Assembly (NCBI GenBank): GCA_051294375.1
Contig: CM119265.1
Location: forward strand, 13,074,124 to 13,138,123
Length of the DNA stretch: 64,000 nucleotides
Source of the DNA: Paraspadella gotoi
Lineage: Eukaryota; Chaetognatha
Direction of reading: 5' to 3'
Positions 41,041-53,201 of the stretch are shown in pieces. A model generated the notes under the pieces. The model had not been told where the DNA came from. It saw only the letters and a program-made list of their open reading frames with translations, and did not search any database. Position 1 is the stretch's first letter, and each line of letters begins with the position of its first letter. The translations under genes and the position numbers were made by a program.

Positions 41041-44000
41041 GAGAGAGACAAAGAGAGAGAGAGTCAAAGAAAAGATGACATTATGAACGCGTTCTCATGG
41101 TCTCGGCAACAGCGTCATCTGTTACGCATGATGAGACGTCAGAAATGGCAACCATCTATTCTATAGCGAGAATCGTTGAGCTTTTGTTTTCGAAACTAGC
41201 AAAAATCCATGAAGCGGATATTTAGAAAAATCAGACACTGATAATATCGTCACAAACGGTTTATGTTGTTGATAACTATGGAACATATGGCGTTGGCAAA
41301 ATTCATGCAAAATGGATAAAAAATATAAGCCAACTGTCTACTGTCAAGGCCTGTTCCACAGCATCATCAAGTCCAGCTTGCGGTTCTTTATCTTCTTAAG
41401 CGAAAATCAATACCGTGCCTGGGCTAGGATTTCTCCTTCAAATAAAAAAACAAACTAAACAAAAAAAAAGAAAGCCAAGCGTCTATATAAAAACCACAAA
41501 AACAAAAAACGGAAGCCACGCTAATTACAGAGATAAATTAGTCGAAGCCACTCGATTCCCGCCGCCATTCATTAGCCTAGCGCTAAACGAAACCGGCGCT
41601 GCTGGAAGCATCCACGAACGCCGCGGGATCGGAACCGGCGCGGCAAAAAAAAAGAGCGCGAAGTGAAGGGGTGGCGCTAAAACGAGAAACGAGGCTTCGG
41701 GTTAAAACGCGGGAGTTCTTTTGTAGGTTCTATAGCGTCGATTGCTCTTTTTTTTGGGAGGGACTCTCATGAGCAGAAACAACGAGAAAATTCTCTCCAC
41801 CACCGCCAGAGGCGCATCAAACCGACTGATAGATTTCTTTTTTTACTGTCAAAAATCTCTGCAGGAGGGGTAATCCTTGAATTAGCGCATAATTGCAAAA
41901 CGCCCAATATGAAAATTAAACCGGTATGACTTTAAACTGGATATTTAAAAAAAGTATTTATTTTTGGTCGAGATGACATAAATTTAAATGTTTTATACTA
42001 GAACTCATTTCCGCTTTCGCAGAGAGTTAACCAGTTAACCTTCACTATTACCATCATAAAATAAGCAACGAGGGGAGTATGCCACAGTCGGGCCGACCGA
42101 CAAATCCGAGGTTCGAACCCTTCCCACTTCCCCATAAACGAGGCCTTAATTGTTCTCTTGTTTATCCTTGGACCATTGAAAAACGCTACGAGTCGTTCAC
42201 TGCGTGGACGCCCGGCAGATGTCGGGGGCAACATCATAAACAAACAACGATAAAAGTCAAACATCGGAGAAAAAGAGAAGAAAGAGCGGGAAAGGGCATT
42301 TAATTCTAATTTAACTTAAATTTCGTATGCGTAATTGCACATCGCACCGATATGTACTTGTTTATTCAAGTTCACGCCGGAGTTTAAAATTAAAAGAATA
42401 AAATTTGAAGAGAAGCCTGGGGCCTAGATGTGATATATAATATATATCGCATCTAGGGTCCATAATCCATATATACTAATAAAGAAAATACTTACTGCAG
42501 AAAAAGAAAGCCATTTAAACATTATAAATAGGTTAAAGAAAGTAAGAAAAGTCGGAAGGATGCCGAGAGCCCACCTGGACAGAATATATATTTTTTCAAC
42601 AATATTTTCATTTTCGTATTAAATGTTAGGAACCATAATGATTATATTTACTCATGATTTTCATTGGTATACTTAATACTTTTCCAATTTGCAGTGTCCG
42701 CGATTGATCCTTAATTGTTGAATTTTATAAAATTATCTTTTTATCTTTAGTGCCATCAGTGCAATTAGTCTTGCTCAATGCTCACTTATCGTTTGAATGT
42801 CAAATTGTTTCTTTTATTGTTTTATCGTTTTATCTTTTTATCGTTTTATATTTTTATAGTCTTAACTGTCAAATTGTCTCTTTTATTTCAGAAAAAAAAA
42901 TCGTATTAAATCGATGTGACAATTACGATATTTTTCATAAATACCGAAAAAAAAAATATTTTGAATCAGTTTGAAGATTTGCGGGGATGAAACTGTCGAT
43001 GACGCTGAACGCGCGCGAAGACCAAAATCGATGAATGGACGAAATCGTTGGTTCAATGAGAAAAAAAAATCACGCCGATGGCGACGTTGTCTTTCGCGAG
43101 ACTCAAATAAAAAAAGAATAGTGAGTTAAATCTAGTATGAAAGATATTTTAATTAAGAAAAAAAAACACATTCTTCGTAAATTATAAATCTAACGTTTTT
43201 TTCCCTTTTTTTGACCAGTTTTGTCAATTCGCTAACTTGGGCACGTCCCTTTATTGATGAGACCTGTAAAGTGTGCCTCTTTAAGCTCTAGAGAAACAGG
43301 TTTTCTAAAAAGCAGAAAAGAGAGATCTACAGTAAATACCACCAAAAGAAAAAAAAACATATTTGCGGTAGCTAAAAATCTGTAAAATAACTCCATGCGA
43401 ATTCCTACAATAAATATACGATAAAAGAATAAAGGCGAGGTGATAAAAAAGTAATTTGCTCGAATAATGCCTCAAAATCGCGGCAAATATTCGAACACTT
43501 AGGGAATGATTAGGGTACCCATCTTATAAAAGGCAAATCAATTTTTTTTGATAATTTTGTCCACACAAAGAACAAGGTTTATATTGTACGTGCATACTTT
43601 GAAACAGGGTTTTCATTACCTAATTCATTTATTTATTACTTTTATGTTATCATTCCGTTGTGAATCTATATATTTGTAATTTGATATGAATAAAAACAAA
43701 GCGTATTAATAACATTAACTGATGCTTAAGGCTCATTTGATTTTGAAGTACAGCATAAGATCTTAATTGTATCATAATTAAATATTTCTTGTTATATACT
43801 AAATTCATACTAAGCATACAAATTTATTTATAACTCATTATTAAAATTGTAAAAGAACTATTATTAGAACTAGTATTATAAAGATGAAATCGTAGGGAAA
43901 TTATCGGATTGATATATTAAAACTAGGAAGAACAAAATGTATGAAATTTTTAAACACAAAATTAAATTTTTCAGAGCTTATTTCAAATTAATTTAATTTG

Positions 44001-46763
44001 TACCACGCTGGAATACATATTCTATTATACATTCTTTTTCTAAAATATATTTATAAAATTTAAATGTTTCTATACGTACAAAGAGACAGATAAATCGACC
44101 TACCAAAACAGTATTTGACATAAACGTCCTCTCTGGACGCGACATAAAAATTAATAAGCAGCCTGTAAAGCAAACACTAGTGACAAGAAAAACTTGAATT
44201 ACTAAATCAACAAAATCTCAATGGGAAAGTGTAAAATTTGAACAAAGCAAACTTTTAAAGCGGTAAGCAATCGTTTTTATTCAATTTCAAAATCCCAAAC
44301 GTAAAATCGAAAATGGAAAAGGAAAAATAAAATTGGGTGACGGGTAAGGATGATCCCAAGTGGAGAAGGAATTCAAAGTCTTGGCGCTAGAAGTTAAAAG
44401 AACCGGTTTATGAATATTTTCTTTGTGCGATATCGTGCGAAGGCGCGAATTACAATTAAAAGGACCTTTGTTCGCGATTTTCTTAGGAATTGATTGAAAT
44501 TTGTATCTTTAAAGTTGTAGGTATTTAAGGTAAACGGTGTTTTTTTTTTAAATTAAATTAAAGTCATTAGATACTTTCTTGACATAGTATTCAGAAAGTC
44601 AAACCCAGAACGACAATCAACCTATGTGCAATGTTATACTATTCCAACGATATATACTTCCATATTGGATAAATTTGTATTAAATTATTTCAATTTTGCG
44701 AGTCAATGCCCTCTCTTGCCTTGTCCAAAGAGGACAGGCGCTTGTCAGGCAACGCCAGACAAACAAGGCCCGTCTGTGTTCATCATACGTTTTTTTTGTA
44801 ACGGAAGGTAATTACAGTTCAGACCAGGTGCCGCACAATGGAAATATATTACGCCTTTTTTACATTAGTGATTAAGGTGGTCCGTCGCCTTTTGCTGCCA
44901 CAGGATCAGTTGTTTGATAGAATTCGAGTGGCAAAGTGAAAGATGAGAATTTCGTTTATATATTCGAAAGGATAAAATGTGAAGAGAATCTCCCAACAAA
45001 GTTTGATATACAAATATTAGTTATATACTTACTTTGACTGTCGTGACCGCATCCGCGTTTCTCCTTTTCCTTATGCGACTATATTGGAAAAAGAGGTGAA
45101 ATCAAACAAACGGCCAAGAAAAACAGAAGCGATAACACAAGTCGCGCGAGAGAGCACCGCGCCGTCGAGTTGGTCTACTTCTATTTGTTCATCCATTTCT
45201 AGACCATAATGGCATAAAGGAATTAATTAAAGACACAACGAACCATTTCCCAGACGGCGTCTCGAATTTCGTCAAAAGGGAATGAACGTTGGATTCAGCC
45301 AATCGTGACTTCTCCTCATCCCTCGTTACTTCATCGGAGAAGGTCAGACTCAGCTTGACCTTTTTGAAAAAGGCAGACCCTTCACAGTTCGGGTATCGCG
45401 TGCGGAAATGATTTTATTTTTCCGTTTATTTTAAACGACATCTATGATCTAAATCCGCATTCGCTTGAGAAAGTTGCCTTTTTAGAGAAGCGCGCGTGCC
45501 AATATTGAAAGGGAAACCAACGATGGAAAAACCTAAAGATGTCACGCAGTTTATTGCCATCGCTGAGGGAGACATTTTGAGTCTCAGACCTAGTAACTAT
45601 TTTAGTTTGTTAGGTATTTAAGTAGAACGTCTTCGAGATGTTAGTTTAGTTGTTTTTTTTAGTATTTTTTTAAAAGTTTTGAGTTTAACCACGCCTCCAC
45701 CAAATCTCCACGGAGACTCAATTTAAGAATACGCCGAGGAGAACACGCGCTAAGTGAACAGATGGAAAGAAAATCTATCGGGTCGGAGCGAAGACGTGAT
45801 TTTGGTTCCTTTGGTTTATGGCTTTTTCTATGACTTTACTTTTTCAGTCAGGCTCTTTTGAATAAGGTATTTTTAGGATTATAATACTTAATAATAATAT
45901 GCAAAAATATACCAGTAAATTTACATAGATTGGACCGAACATTAAAAACAACTTTAAAAACTAATAAAAAAGGAAATAAAAGAATAATATTAACATTTTT
46001 AAAATCATGTATCATGTACCTTCCTCATGTCAGATGTTAAAAATATTTATCATGTTTAAAATATACAACTTGTTTTAAAAAGTTTATAAAAAAAGCGTAA
46101 CCTTATTTGAAACGTTGACTTTTGGAAAGCTGCGTCTTAAACATCGACCTTTGAGCTAAAGCGCTCGGTCGAGGAAAAACCTTTCTAAAGAAACAAAAGC
46201 GCAAGAACGTAAAAAGTAAATACATAAAAGGAAAAAAAAAGAAGGAACCTCAAAAGGAGGGAAATGGGGCAGAATTTGTGGCCGATGCTAAACGATGGCC
46301 CCGAAGAATCCCTGGGCTCAAAGCGAAGCGAGGCACAAAAGAGTTCGCGTGGCTTCATATAAAAATAACCCTTTTTTGCCGTTTTCGATGCCAAGACAAT
46401 GAAGAACGCTCCGAAAAACTAGGAATGCTCTTGCAGGCGAACCGAAAGTTTTTATGAATTTGTCGGGCAAAAATATGGGTTGTCTAACCGATAGAGAGAG
46501 AGAAAGAGAGAGAGAGTGAGAGTGGAAACTGGCTGGACAGAATCAACAATCCTCTCTCCCTCTTGACCCATAGATAAAACAACGAACGAATAAACACGAG
46601 AGACGTATTGTATATTGCTATGTATATATTGTATATTGCATGATGCAAGCTAAGGGCACGAATAAACGAGAGAACAACGGGAAAAGAAAAGAAAAAAAAT
46701 GTAATTAACCTTTTTGAAAACGCAGAACAAAAAGGAGACTGTCCGACGGACGATCCTCTCCAT

Positions 46764-46764
46764 C

Positions 46765-46804
<40 letters not shown>
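46764..46804. repeat. (CAGA)n microsatellite
   Basis: About ten CAGA units between two copies of the motif cgatcctctccatc (46750-46763 and 46804-46817), as if a flanking segment were duplicated around the array. Confidence 0.9.
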
Positions 46805-48288
46805 GATCCTCTCCATCGAGGCGCGTCATGGAAAGTAATCTGCTCCGTTATTTGTTGTTGTCGTCGTAGTTGTTATTGCATTGAATTCCTTGAAATCGTT
46901 CAGTTCTTCGTCGTCGTCGTCGTCGTCGTCAGCGCTTGAAGATTTGAACGACCTTTTCAAGGTTATCGGGCTTGACCGGAGCGGCGGGAGGAAAGGGATG
47001 AGAAAGTCGACTACGCGAATAAAACTCGAGAAGAAAATTAAAAGAAGAGATCCCACGTTCGTGTCCAACGGATTTTATCATTTCGTCCCCGAAATTCGAA
47101 ACCTTTTTAACTTTCGCGAATTTTCAGGTTTTTTCAAGATGGCGAAAGTCGGCGCGAGCGTGCGCATCGACAATTTTTCTGGGAAAATCGCAAAGATCAG
47201 ATCTTCATTTCTTGAATGAAAAATTTAAGATTATTTAAAAAAAATAGGGATTCCTAATTTAAAGAACGAGCAAATGATTACCCCCGGCTGGACCCGTTCC
47301 CAAGGAATTAACATGAAAACGTCTTTGATCATACATAAAAATATTAAAATGGACGTATAAAAATTATCGAGGAATATTCTCGATTCTGAGAATGATTTTA
47401 ATTCTTTTTTCTCTTTTTTGTTTTTACTTTACTCGTCCTTTTTTATTCGAAAAATAGTTAATTATTGGGCATATATTAACACGCCCACACAAAATCCGTC
47501 AATCACAGAGTAATTCGGAATAAATTTTAAGTTTTGAATGAAAACAAGTATTGTATGGACAGATGGTTGAGTTTTGTAAACCGGTTCGACGTTTCAAAAG
47601 AATGTCAAAGGAAGAAAGAGAAAATGCCAAACAAACCACATCAGACGGGCCATGATGCCGTGATTAATGATGCAGTCGTAGATTATCTCATGTTTTTCTT
47701 TTATCATTCTGTTTAAATTAGATCACAAATTCGTCATGTCATCTCTGCGACCATAAAAACTGAAAACAAATTAAATTATAATTAAGCGAATGCAAATAAA
47801 TTATTTTAAATATGATAATCAAGAGGAGAAAAAGTATAATAATAAATGATAATAAAAAAAAGGAAATTAAGATTTTAAAAGTTAACTTTTTAACTTCTAG
47901 TTTTAATAGTAGCTTTGGAAGACTGAGCTAATCAGATTTAAATGTCAGTCTTAGTAAAGATTAGGTAAACAAAAACGGACAAAAAGAAGACTAACACAAC
48001 CAGATTTAAAAAGTAACGAAAATGAGACTTCTTGCGTTTTCTTTTTTTAAATGAATTAAAGTGATTAAACCTGACGAGAAGAACGAAGGATTGCTAAACA
48101 TAACCAAGTTTGGATTTTTTAATCACTCGCTTCATCCTCCAACGTACAGAAATGTACACTATGTAGTATCAAATTTGTGGACAAAACCAAAATTAGTTGT
48201 GTAAGAATTGGAACACTCTCTTTTTATTTTGTCTTTATCATTTTTCTTGAAGTCATTTCTCATCCGCTCTTCATTTCTTCCTCCATTA

Positions 48289-48560
48289 CTCCCTTTTTCC
48301 TTTCTTTACTTTTTCCTTTCTTTCCTTTTTCCTTTCTTTCCTTTTTCTTTTCTTTCCTTTTTCCTTTCCTTCCTTTTTCCTTTCTTTCCTTTTTCTTTTC
48401 TTTCCTTTTTCTTCTTTCCTTTTTCCTTTCTTTCCTTTTTCCTTCCTTTTTTTTTCCTTTTTCCTTTCCTTCCTTTTTCCTTTCCTTCCTTTTTCCTTTC
48501 TTTCCTTTTTCTTTTCTTTCCTTTTTCTTCTTTCCTTTTTCCTTTCTTTCCTTTTTCCTC
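48289..48560. repeat. CCTTTCTTTCCTTTTT-type minisatellite
   Basis: Pyrimidine-only array of irregular 11-16 bp units on the + strand. Lys/Glu/Arg- or Phe/Ser/Pro-rich open frames across it are artefacts. Confidence 0.9.
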
Positions 48561-49477
48561 CTTGCACATTTTCCTCAACCGGCCCCGCTTTCCTCCCTGC
48601 CTCTCCTTCGTCTTTTATTTTTAATCTCAACTCACATCCATCACGTGAATGTGGAGGAGGAGGAGATAGAGGACAGGGGTGGTGCTCGACCAATTAGGAG
48701 GAACGGAGTTTGGGTGGAGTTTGTGTGCGTTTGAGAATTAAAATGGTGACTGGCGAGAGTGAGTTCAATTCCATGAGGAATTCACTATAAAGAGAGTGTT
48801 AGAAGTTTTAACAACTTCTTTTCAAGTGTGCAAGGGGAAGTCATGGTCTCTTTCTTTCTCTCTCTCTCTCTCTCACTTTCTGCTTCTTTAAGCAAACGAA
48901 AATCTCCACCGTTGATAAATTGAGCGTCTTCTAACTTTGACGCTTGGCAAGAAAAAATTACTGAACGATTTTTCAAAAAAATTTCAAGAGCATAGATTAG
49001 ATTAGCTATAGATTTGATCAAATTCCGGTTATATGTTGAAAATTTCCTTTATTTAGTACCACTTTGCTATTTATATGGATTCTAAAAAATAAAAAAAAAT
49101 ACAAACACGGAAAGGCAATTTCGTTTTATAGTAAGAACCACGATTTTTCCATGTTCATTAAATTTTTAATTATACAATTATTTTACGTAGCTTGATTCAT
49201 TAAAATTTATCAGACATCAATCGAAAGTTAACTGCCACGCAGAGACGCAGTACGCACTGACGAGTCTTCCAAAACTTAGATGCAAATAAGAACGAATTAA
49301 TATCGAGATGGACGAAATTTTTCATCAAAAATGAACGAAAAATTATCAATTATGTTATATTATATACAACGTTCAAAATATAACTCGTATTACTTGCTAC
49401 CGCTTTCTGTTTTAAGATCAAGACAGACATGAAGTTTGAAAATTCAACAAAATTCCGAGGATCGAAAATCCAATGAT

Positions 49478-51341
49478 TCACAACATCGCCTTCGCCGTGA
49501 CCTCGTAGAACTCGGGCACCCTGAGCAGAGGCTTTCTCCCATCCAAAGCCGGCATGGCGCAGCCTTGGGCCAGGCGGAACTCGACCCGCTGCAGCATCCG
49601 CACCACGAATATGTAGATCTCCAGCTTGGCCAACTTCTCACCGACGCAACGACGATAGGCGTGGCCAAAAGCCATGAGGTTCTCGTTCCTGACGTATTTG
49701 CCGTCTTCGTCGAGGAAGCGATCGGGGTCGAAGGTCATGGGGTCGCGCCAAAGGGCGGGGTCGTGGTGGATTCCCCAGATGTTTGGGGCGGTCAGCTGGG
49801 AGTCGGTAATGTCGTAGCTGAAGGAGGGAAATGAGGTGCATTAGATTGAATTCATATCACAATTCCAAACAAACAACCAACAAACAAACAAACCCAGCGA
49901 ATCTGACGATCGGCTTGAGCGCTTTATGCGGCAGAGGGAAATCGGCGACCGTGGATCGCCGCAACACTTCGTCAACGAAGGCTTGGAGGTAGTGACACTT
50001 GTGGATCAGAGGCAAAGACGGAGTTCCGTCGGGACCGATTATCTGGGTATGGGATTGGGGTCGATGAATTTATTGGAAAATAAGGAAAACCGATGCCTTC
50101 TCGCTTCTCAGTCCTCACCTCGTCAATTTCCACCATCAGTTTATTCCTGATTTCCGGATGCTTGAGTTGCCAAGCGATGGCCCAGTTGAGCGCCGAAGAG
50201 GTCGTGTCGGTGCCGCCGTTGAAGAGATCGAGGATGTTCTGCCTGACGTTGGAGTCGTTGAGATGCTCGGCTCCCGGACGTCGTCGTCGTTCGATGACGA
50301 TGGCGTCGATAAAGTCGCGTGGATCGTCGGGATCGATCGAGGCCTCGTGCGCCGCCACCGATTCGTCGATGAATGCCTTCAAGTCCTTTGTCGCCTTCAT
50401 GATCTCCTTCAATCTCTTCGTCGGAAAAAGCTTCATCGTGACGGGCAAGAAGTTGTAGAAGGGGTTGAGCATGATGTAGAGGAATCCGTCGGTCAGGGTC
50501 TTCATATTATCGTGGACGGGAGATTCGACGCCGATCTCCCATCGGCGACTGAAGACGAGATTGGCGATCACGTTGGAGATGGCGATGCGAAGGAAGGGCG
50601 CCGGTTCGAAGGCGGCGCCATTTGTGGCTAGGACGGCGTCGACGAAGGCGTCCGCTTCGGCCACAACCTTTTTTTTAAGGGATTGATTACAGAAATAAAA
50701 CTGATTCTATTCTCAGTTTTCAATCTGCACTCAGCAATCACGACTCCATGTAATGATTATACCAATGCTCACCTTATCCTCCATCTGGACCCTGCCAAAG
50801 CCAAGGGCGGACAGACTGCTCAGAGTAAACTTGTGCAGCTCCTTCCAGACGGGCGACCAAGTCTGTCCGGCGATTCCAGTCAAATCCGGGTTGAGGACTC
50901 TCATTATCCCGCTGTCCGTCTCGTCGCGTCCGGCGAAGTCTCGTTCGGACAAGAAGTCGCGCGCCATCTTCGCGTCGTTGATGACGATGAACAAAGGGAT
51001 TCCGGGCAGGAGGCTAAAGTATTGGGTAGGGGAATGTTTAGCAAAAGCGTTCCTTCCTTCAAAAAGAAAATTCCTTCTTTTTATTTTCCAAAAGCCGAAG
51101 ATCATAAACCGCGCAGACGAGGAACTAACCGCATTTCGTAAATTGGTCCGTATTTCTCGCGCGCCTCGAACATCGTCTTGGCGATGGTCTCCGTGGGCGT
51201 GGTGAGGTTTCCTAGCAACCAGTGACCCGGTGGCCCCGAAGGAACCGGACGTTCGGGTCTACGACGAAGGAGGAATTTGGCGAGAAAAAAGAGGACGAGG
51301 AGAGTCGGAGCGATGGTCAACCAAGCTAATGTGAAAGCCAT
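49478..51341 (-). CDS. Microsomal cytochrome P450, CYP2-clan type, 5 exons
   Basis: Exons in transcript order: 51341-51130, 51013-50773, 50667-50119, 50042-49894, 49817-49478. All introns are GT-AG and phases fit, giving 496 residues, the usual length. An N-terminal membrane anchor (LAWLTIAPTLLVLFFLAKFL) is followed by a proline hinge (PVPSGPPG), typical of ER P450s. The I-helix motif is NGGTDTTS (exon 3), the K-helix ExxR is DEVLR (exon 4), the meander is FDPDRF, and the haem-ligand loop is FGHAYRRCVGE with the cysteine at residue 441. The fourth residue of the loop is Ala, where Gly (or Asp) is usual. The enzyme would be a haem mono-oxygenase using NADPH-P450 reductase; substrate unknown. 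The CYP2-clan assignment rests on the GPPG hinge, GGTDTTS motif and length. It stands alone, with no neighbouring pathway gene in view. Confidence 0.93.
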
Positions 51342-53140
51342 CGTGACGAACGTTTAAAAATGGTTCGGATTTCTTAGTTATTACATCAGAGTTTCGGTAA
51401 TTGAAAGTTCATTTATTCCACGTTGTATTTGCCAAATTCCACTAAGTTTTCAAGAAAACGTTTCAGACAATTTTTTAAATCTTTTTATCTTTTTATCTTT
51501 TCGAAAACTTTTACGATTGTGGCAACTCGTCCAGACTAAACCTGCAAGCTCAAAGCTGTTTAAACCGAATTCTGACGCTGATTGGCTTAAAACTTTTCGA
51601 GCGCTCCGTCTTGTGTGGGGAAGGAAACCGGTTACGTTTTTTGTAATTTTATTGCCCTGGAACTATGCTTTTAAAACTCCTAATGTCCCCTTTTCCACAT
51701 TCCCCAGCTAAGTCTAAGTAATTTTCTAACTTACGTTCTACGAATTGTCTTCTCTTCTGCGATCTTAAAGAGAGGTAAGATAATGAAGATCGATGAAATT
51801 GGACACTGAACAATCTGAACAGCCTTTCTGGCTTAGAGAAACTAATGAATTTTTACGATGCGCTTTTGCTTTCTTTGATTATAAAACGGGCGATAGAGGA
51901 ACGCCGCTGTCAGTTAAAAAACAAAACATCACATTTTGAGTAAATCAAATTTGCCATTCTTATAAATATAATATTAAGGAAAAATTTAGAATAAAATTCT
52001 TAAAAGTTTCTGTAAAGTATACATAATTCAACTTAATGTAATAAGAAAGCCATAGGACTAGCACTTTACTTAAATTGTCGTTCGAAAACGCAATTTCGCT
52101 CCTCGCAAACGACTATTTTTTTATTTTTAAACCAATTAAACAGGCAAAATATAATAGCAAGAAAAATCATTGTAACAGTAATGTGATAAAGATGGAAGAA
52201 AGAGGAACGAATCACAACATAAAGGATAACTTCGTGGTGAAACCGTTTCGAGTGAATCGCTAACGTTAATGCAAAAGCGAATTAAAAAAAAAAAAAAAAA
52301 CAAAAGTAAAAATTTAAATCCTCCCCGGATTAAGTCCGAAGACGGGAAAGAAATTGAAGTTTAAACAAGAAGAGGAGGAAGGGCAGAGGAGAGGGGGTTG
52401 GAAATAAAAAGGGGGTCCGGGTGAGATAAAGTGGTAGAAGAGCTTGACGATGGTGAAAAATGTTGAAAGTGGTAAAAAGTATGGTAATGGAGGTAGTAAG
52501 AAGGGGCACGAGTATTTGAAGATTGTAAGAGAAGATCAGGGAGTTTGTAGATATTAAGGTAAGAGAGGAGATGCTGTGAGAAGAGGAAGCCCAACTTTAT
52601 GAAGTAAAGCCCTAGCTGCACTTTAATAAAGTGATTGGATGAGGAATCAAGTCTGACGTGGCCTGGGTAGGTGGAGGAGACCCAAGGGTTAGTTGGGAAA
52701 AACCCTCGCGGCCCAAAGGACGACGAAGAGGAGATAGAATGGTGCACTCCCGAAGGAGCAGTCGGAGGAAGAGGAGGAGCAGGAGGAGGAGGCTGGTAAG
52801 TACTTATTAAATTTCGGGAAAGTTGAGTTTGGAAGAGAAAAGAAAAATCCAAAGGGTGAGTCAATGACAAAGAAAGAGAATTGGATTCCTCCCGAGTTCT
52901 CCCAGGGCCTTTGACCCTGGAGATGAAGGACGATGAACTCGAAGATTAGAGAAGCTTCGCTTGAAAAATGAAGAGAAGGCAAGAGTAAAGAGCGCGGACA
53001 TCGTTTGAATAATGGGCTGAATGGCACTTTTGGCCGCATTTCGGTTTTAGGCCAGGCGTGTTTACTTGTTGGGCAAAAAACAAGATTAGGGATGGTCCAG
53101 TCTTTGGAGATGAGCACACTGTGACTATCTACTGGTGTCC

Positions 53141-53201
53141 ATGCTGAGGATGCCGCCCACTCCACTGTGCACCGTGTGCAGGCGACACCCGAGCGGGAGG
53201 T
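53141..53201 (+). other. Possible first exon ending in a strong splice donor
   Basis: A GC-richer patch ends in GAG|GTAAGA at 53201/53202, a near-ideal 5' splice site. An ATG at 53141 opens a frame (MLRMPPTPLCTVCRRHPSG) into that donor, with an in-frame stop upstream. It could be the 5' exon of a + strand gene, perhaps the one with candidate exons at 59.7-63.4 kb, or a non-coding transcript. I do not recognise the peptide. Confidence 0.2.

Larger units (their letters stand above)
38665..49477. other. Long AT-rich intergenic stretch
   Basis: I see no supported gene in this 10.8 kb. It contains GA/GAAA arrays (40503-40790, 40975-41065), a CAGA array (46764-46804) flanked on both sides by cgatcctctccatc, a short CGT run near 46908-46930 and a TTTCC-type minisatellite (48289-48560). 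GC-richer patches at 39.7-40.0, 41.5-41.7 and 45.1-45.4 kb lack convincing splice-bounded open frames. A B-box-like GGTTCGAACCC occurs at 42110-42120 but no tRNA folds around it. Confidence 0.55.

Noticed and set aside
42066-42133. tRNA-like B box (GGTTCGAACCC) with a partly complementary outer stem
   Set aside because: Only about 62 nt separate the would-be acceptor strands, the T stem pairs poorly, and no proper D arm or anticodon arm forms on either strand. It may be a tRNA-derived remnant at most.
48177-48734. 185-codon Phe/Ser/Pro-rich open frame
   Set aside because: It runs through a TTTCC minisatellite; composition is entirely explained by the repeat.
52361-53165. Two minus-strand Ser/Pro-rich open frames
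   Set aside because: They reflect a purine-rich + strand block; no motif, no splice signals of quality on that strand, and the better signal here (GAG|GTAAGA) is on the + strand.
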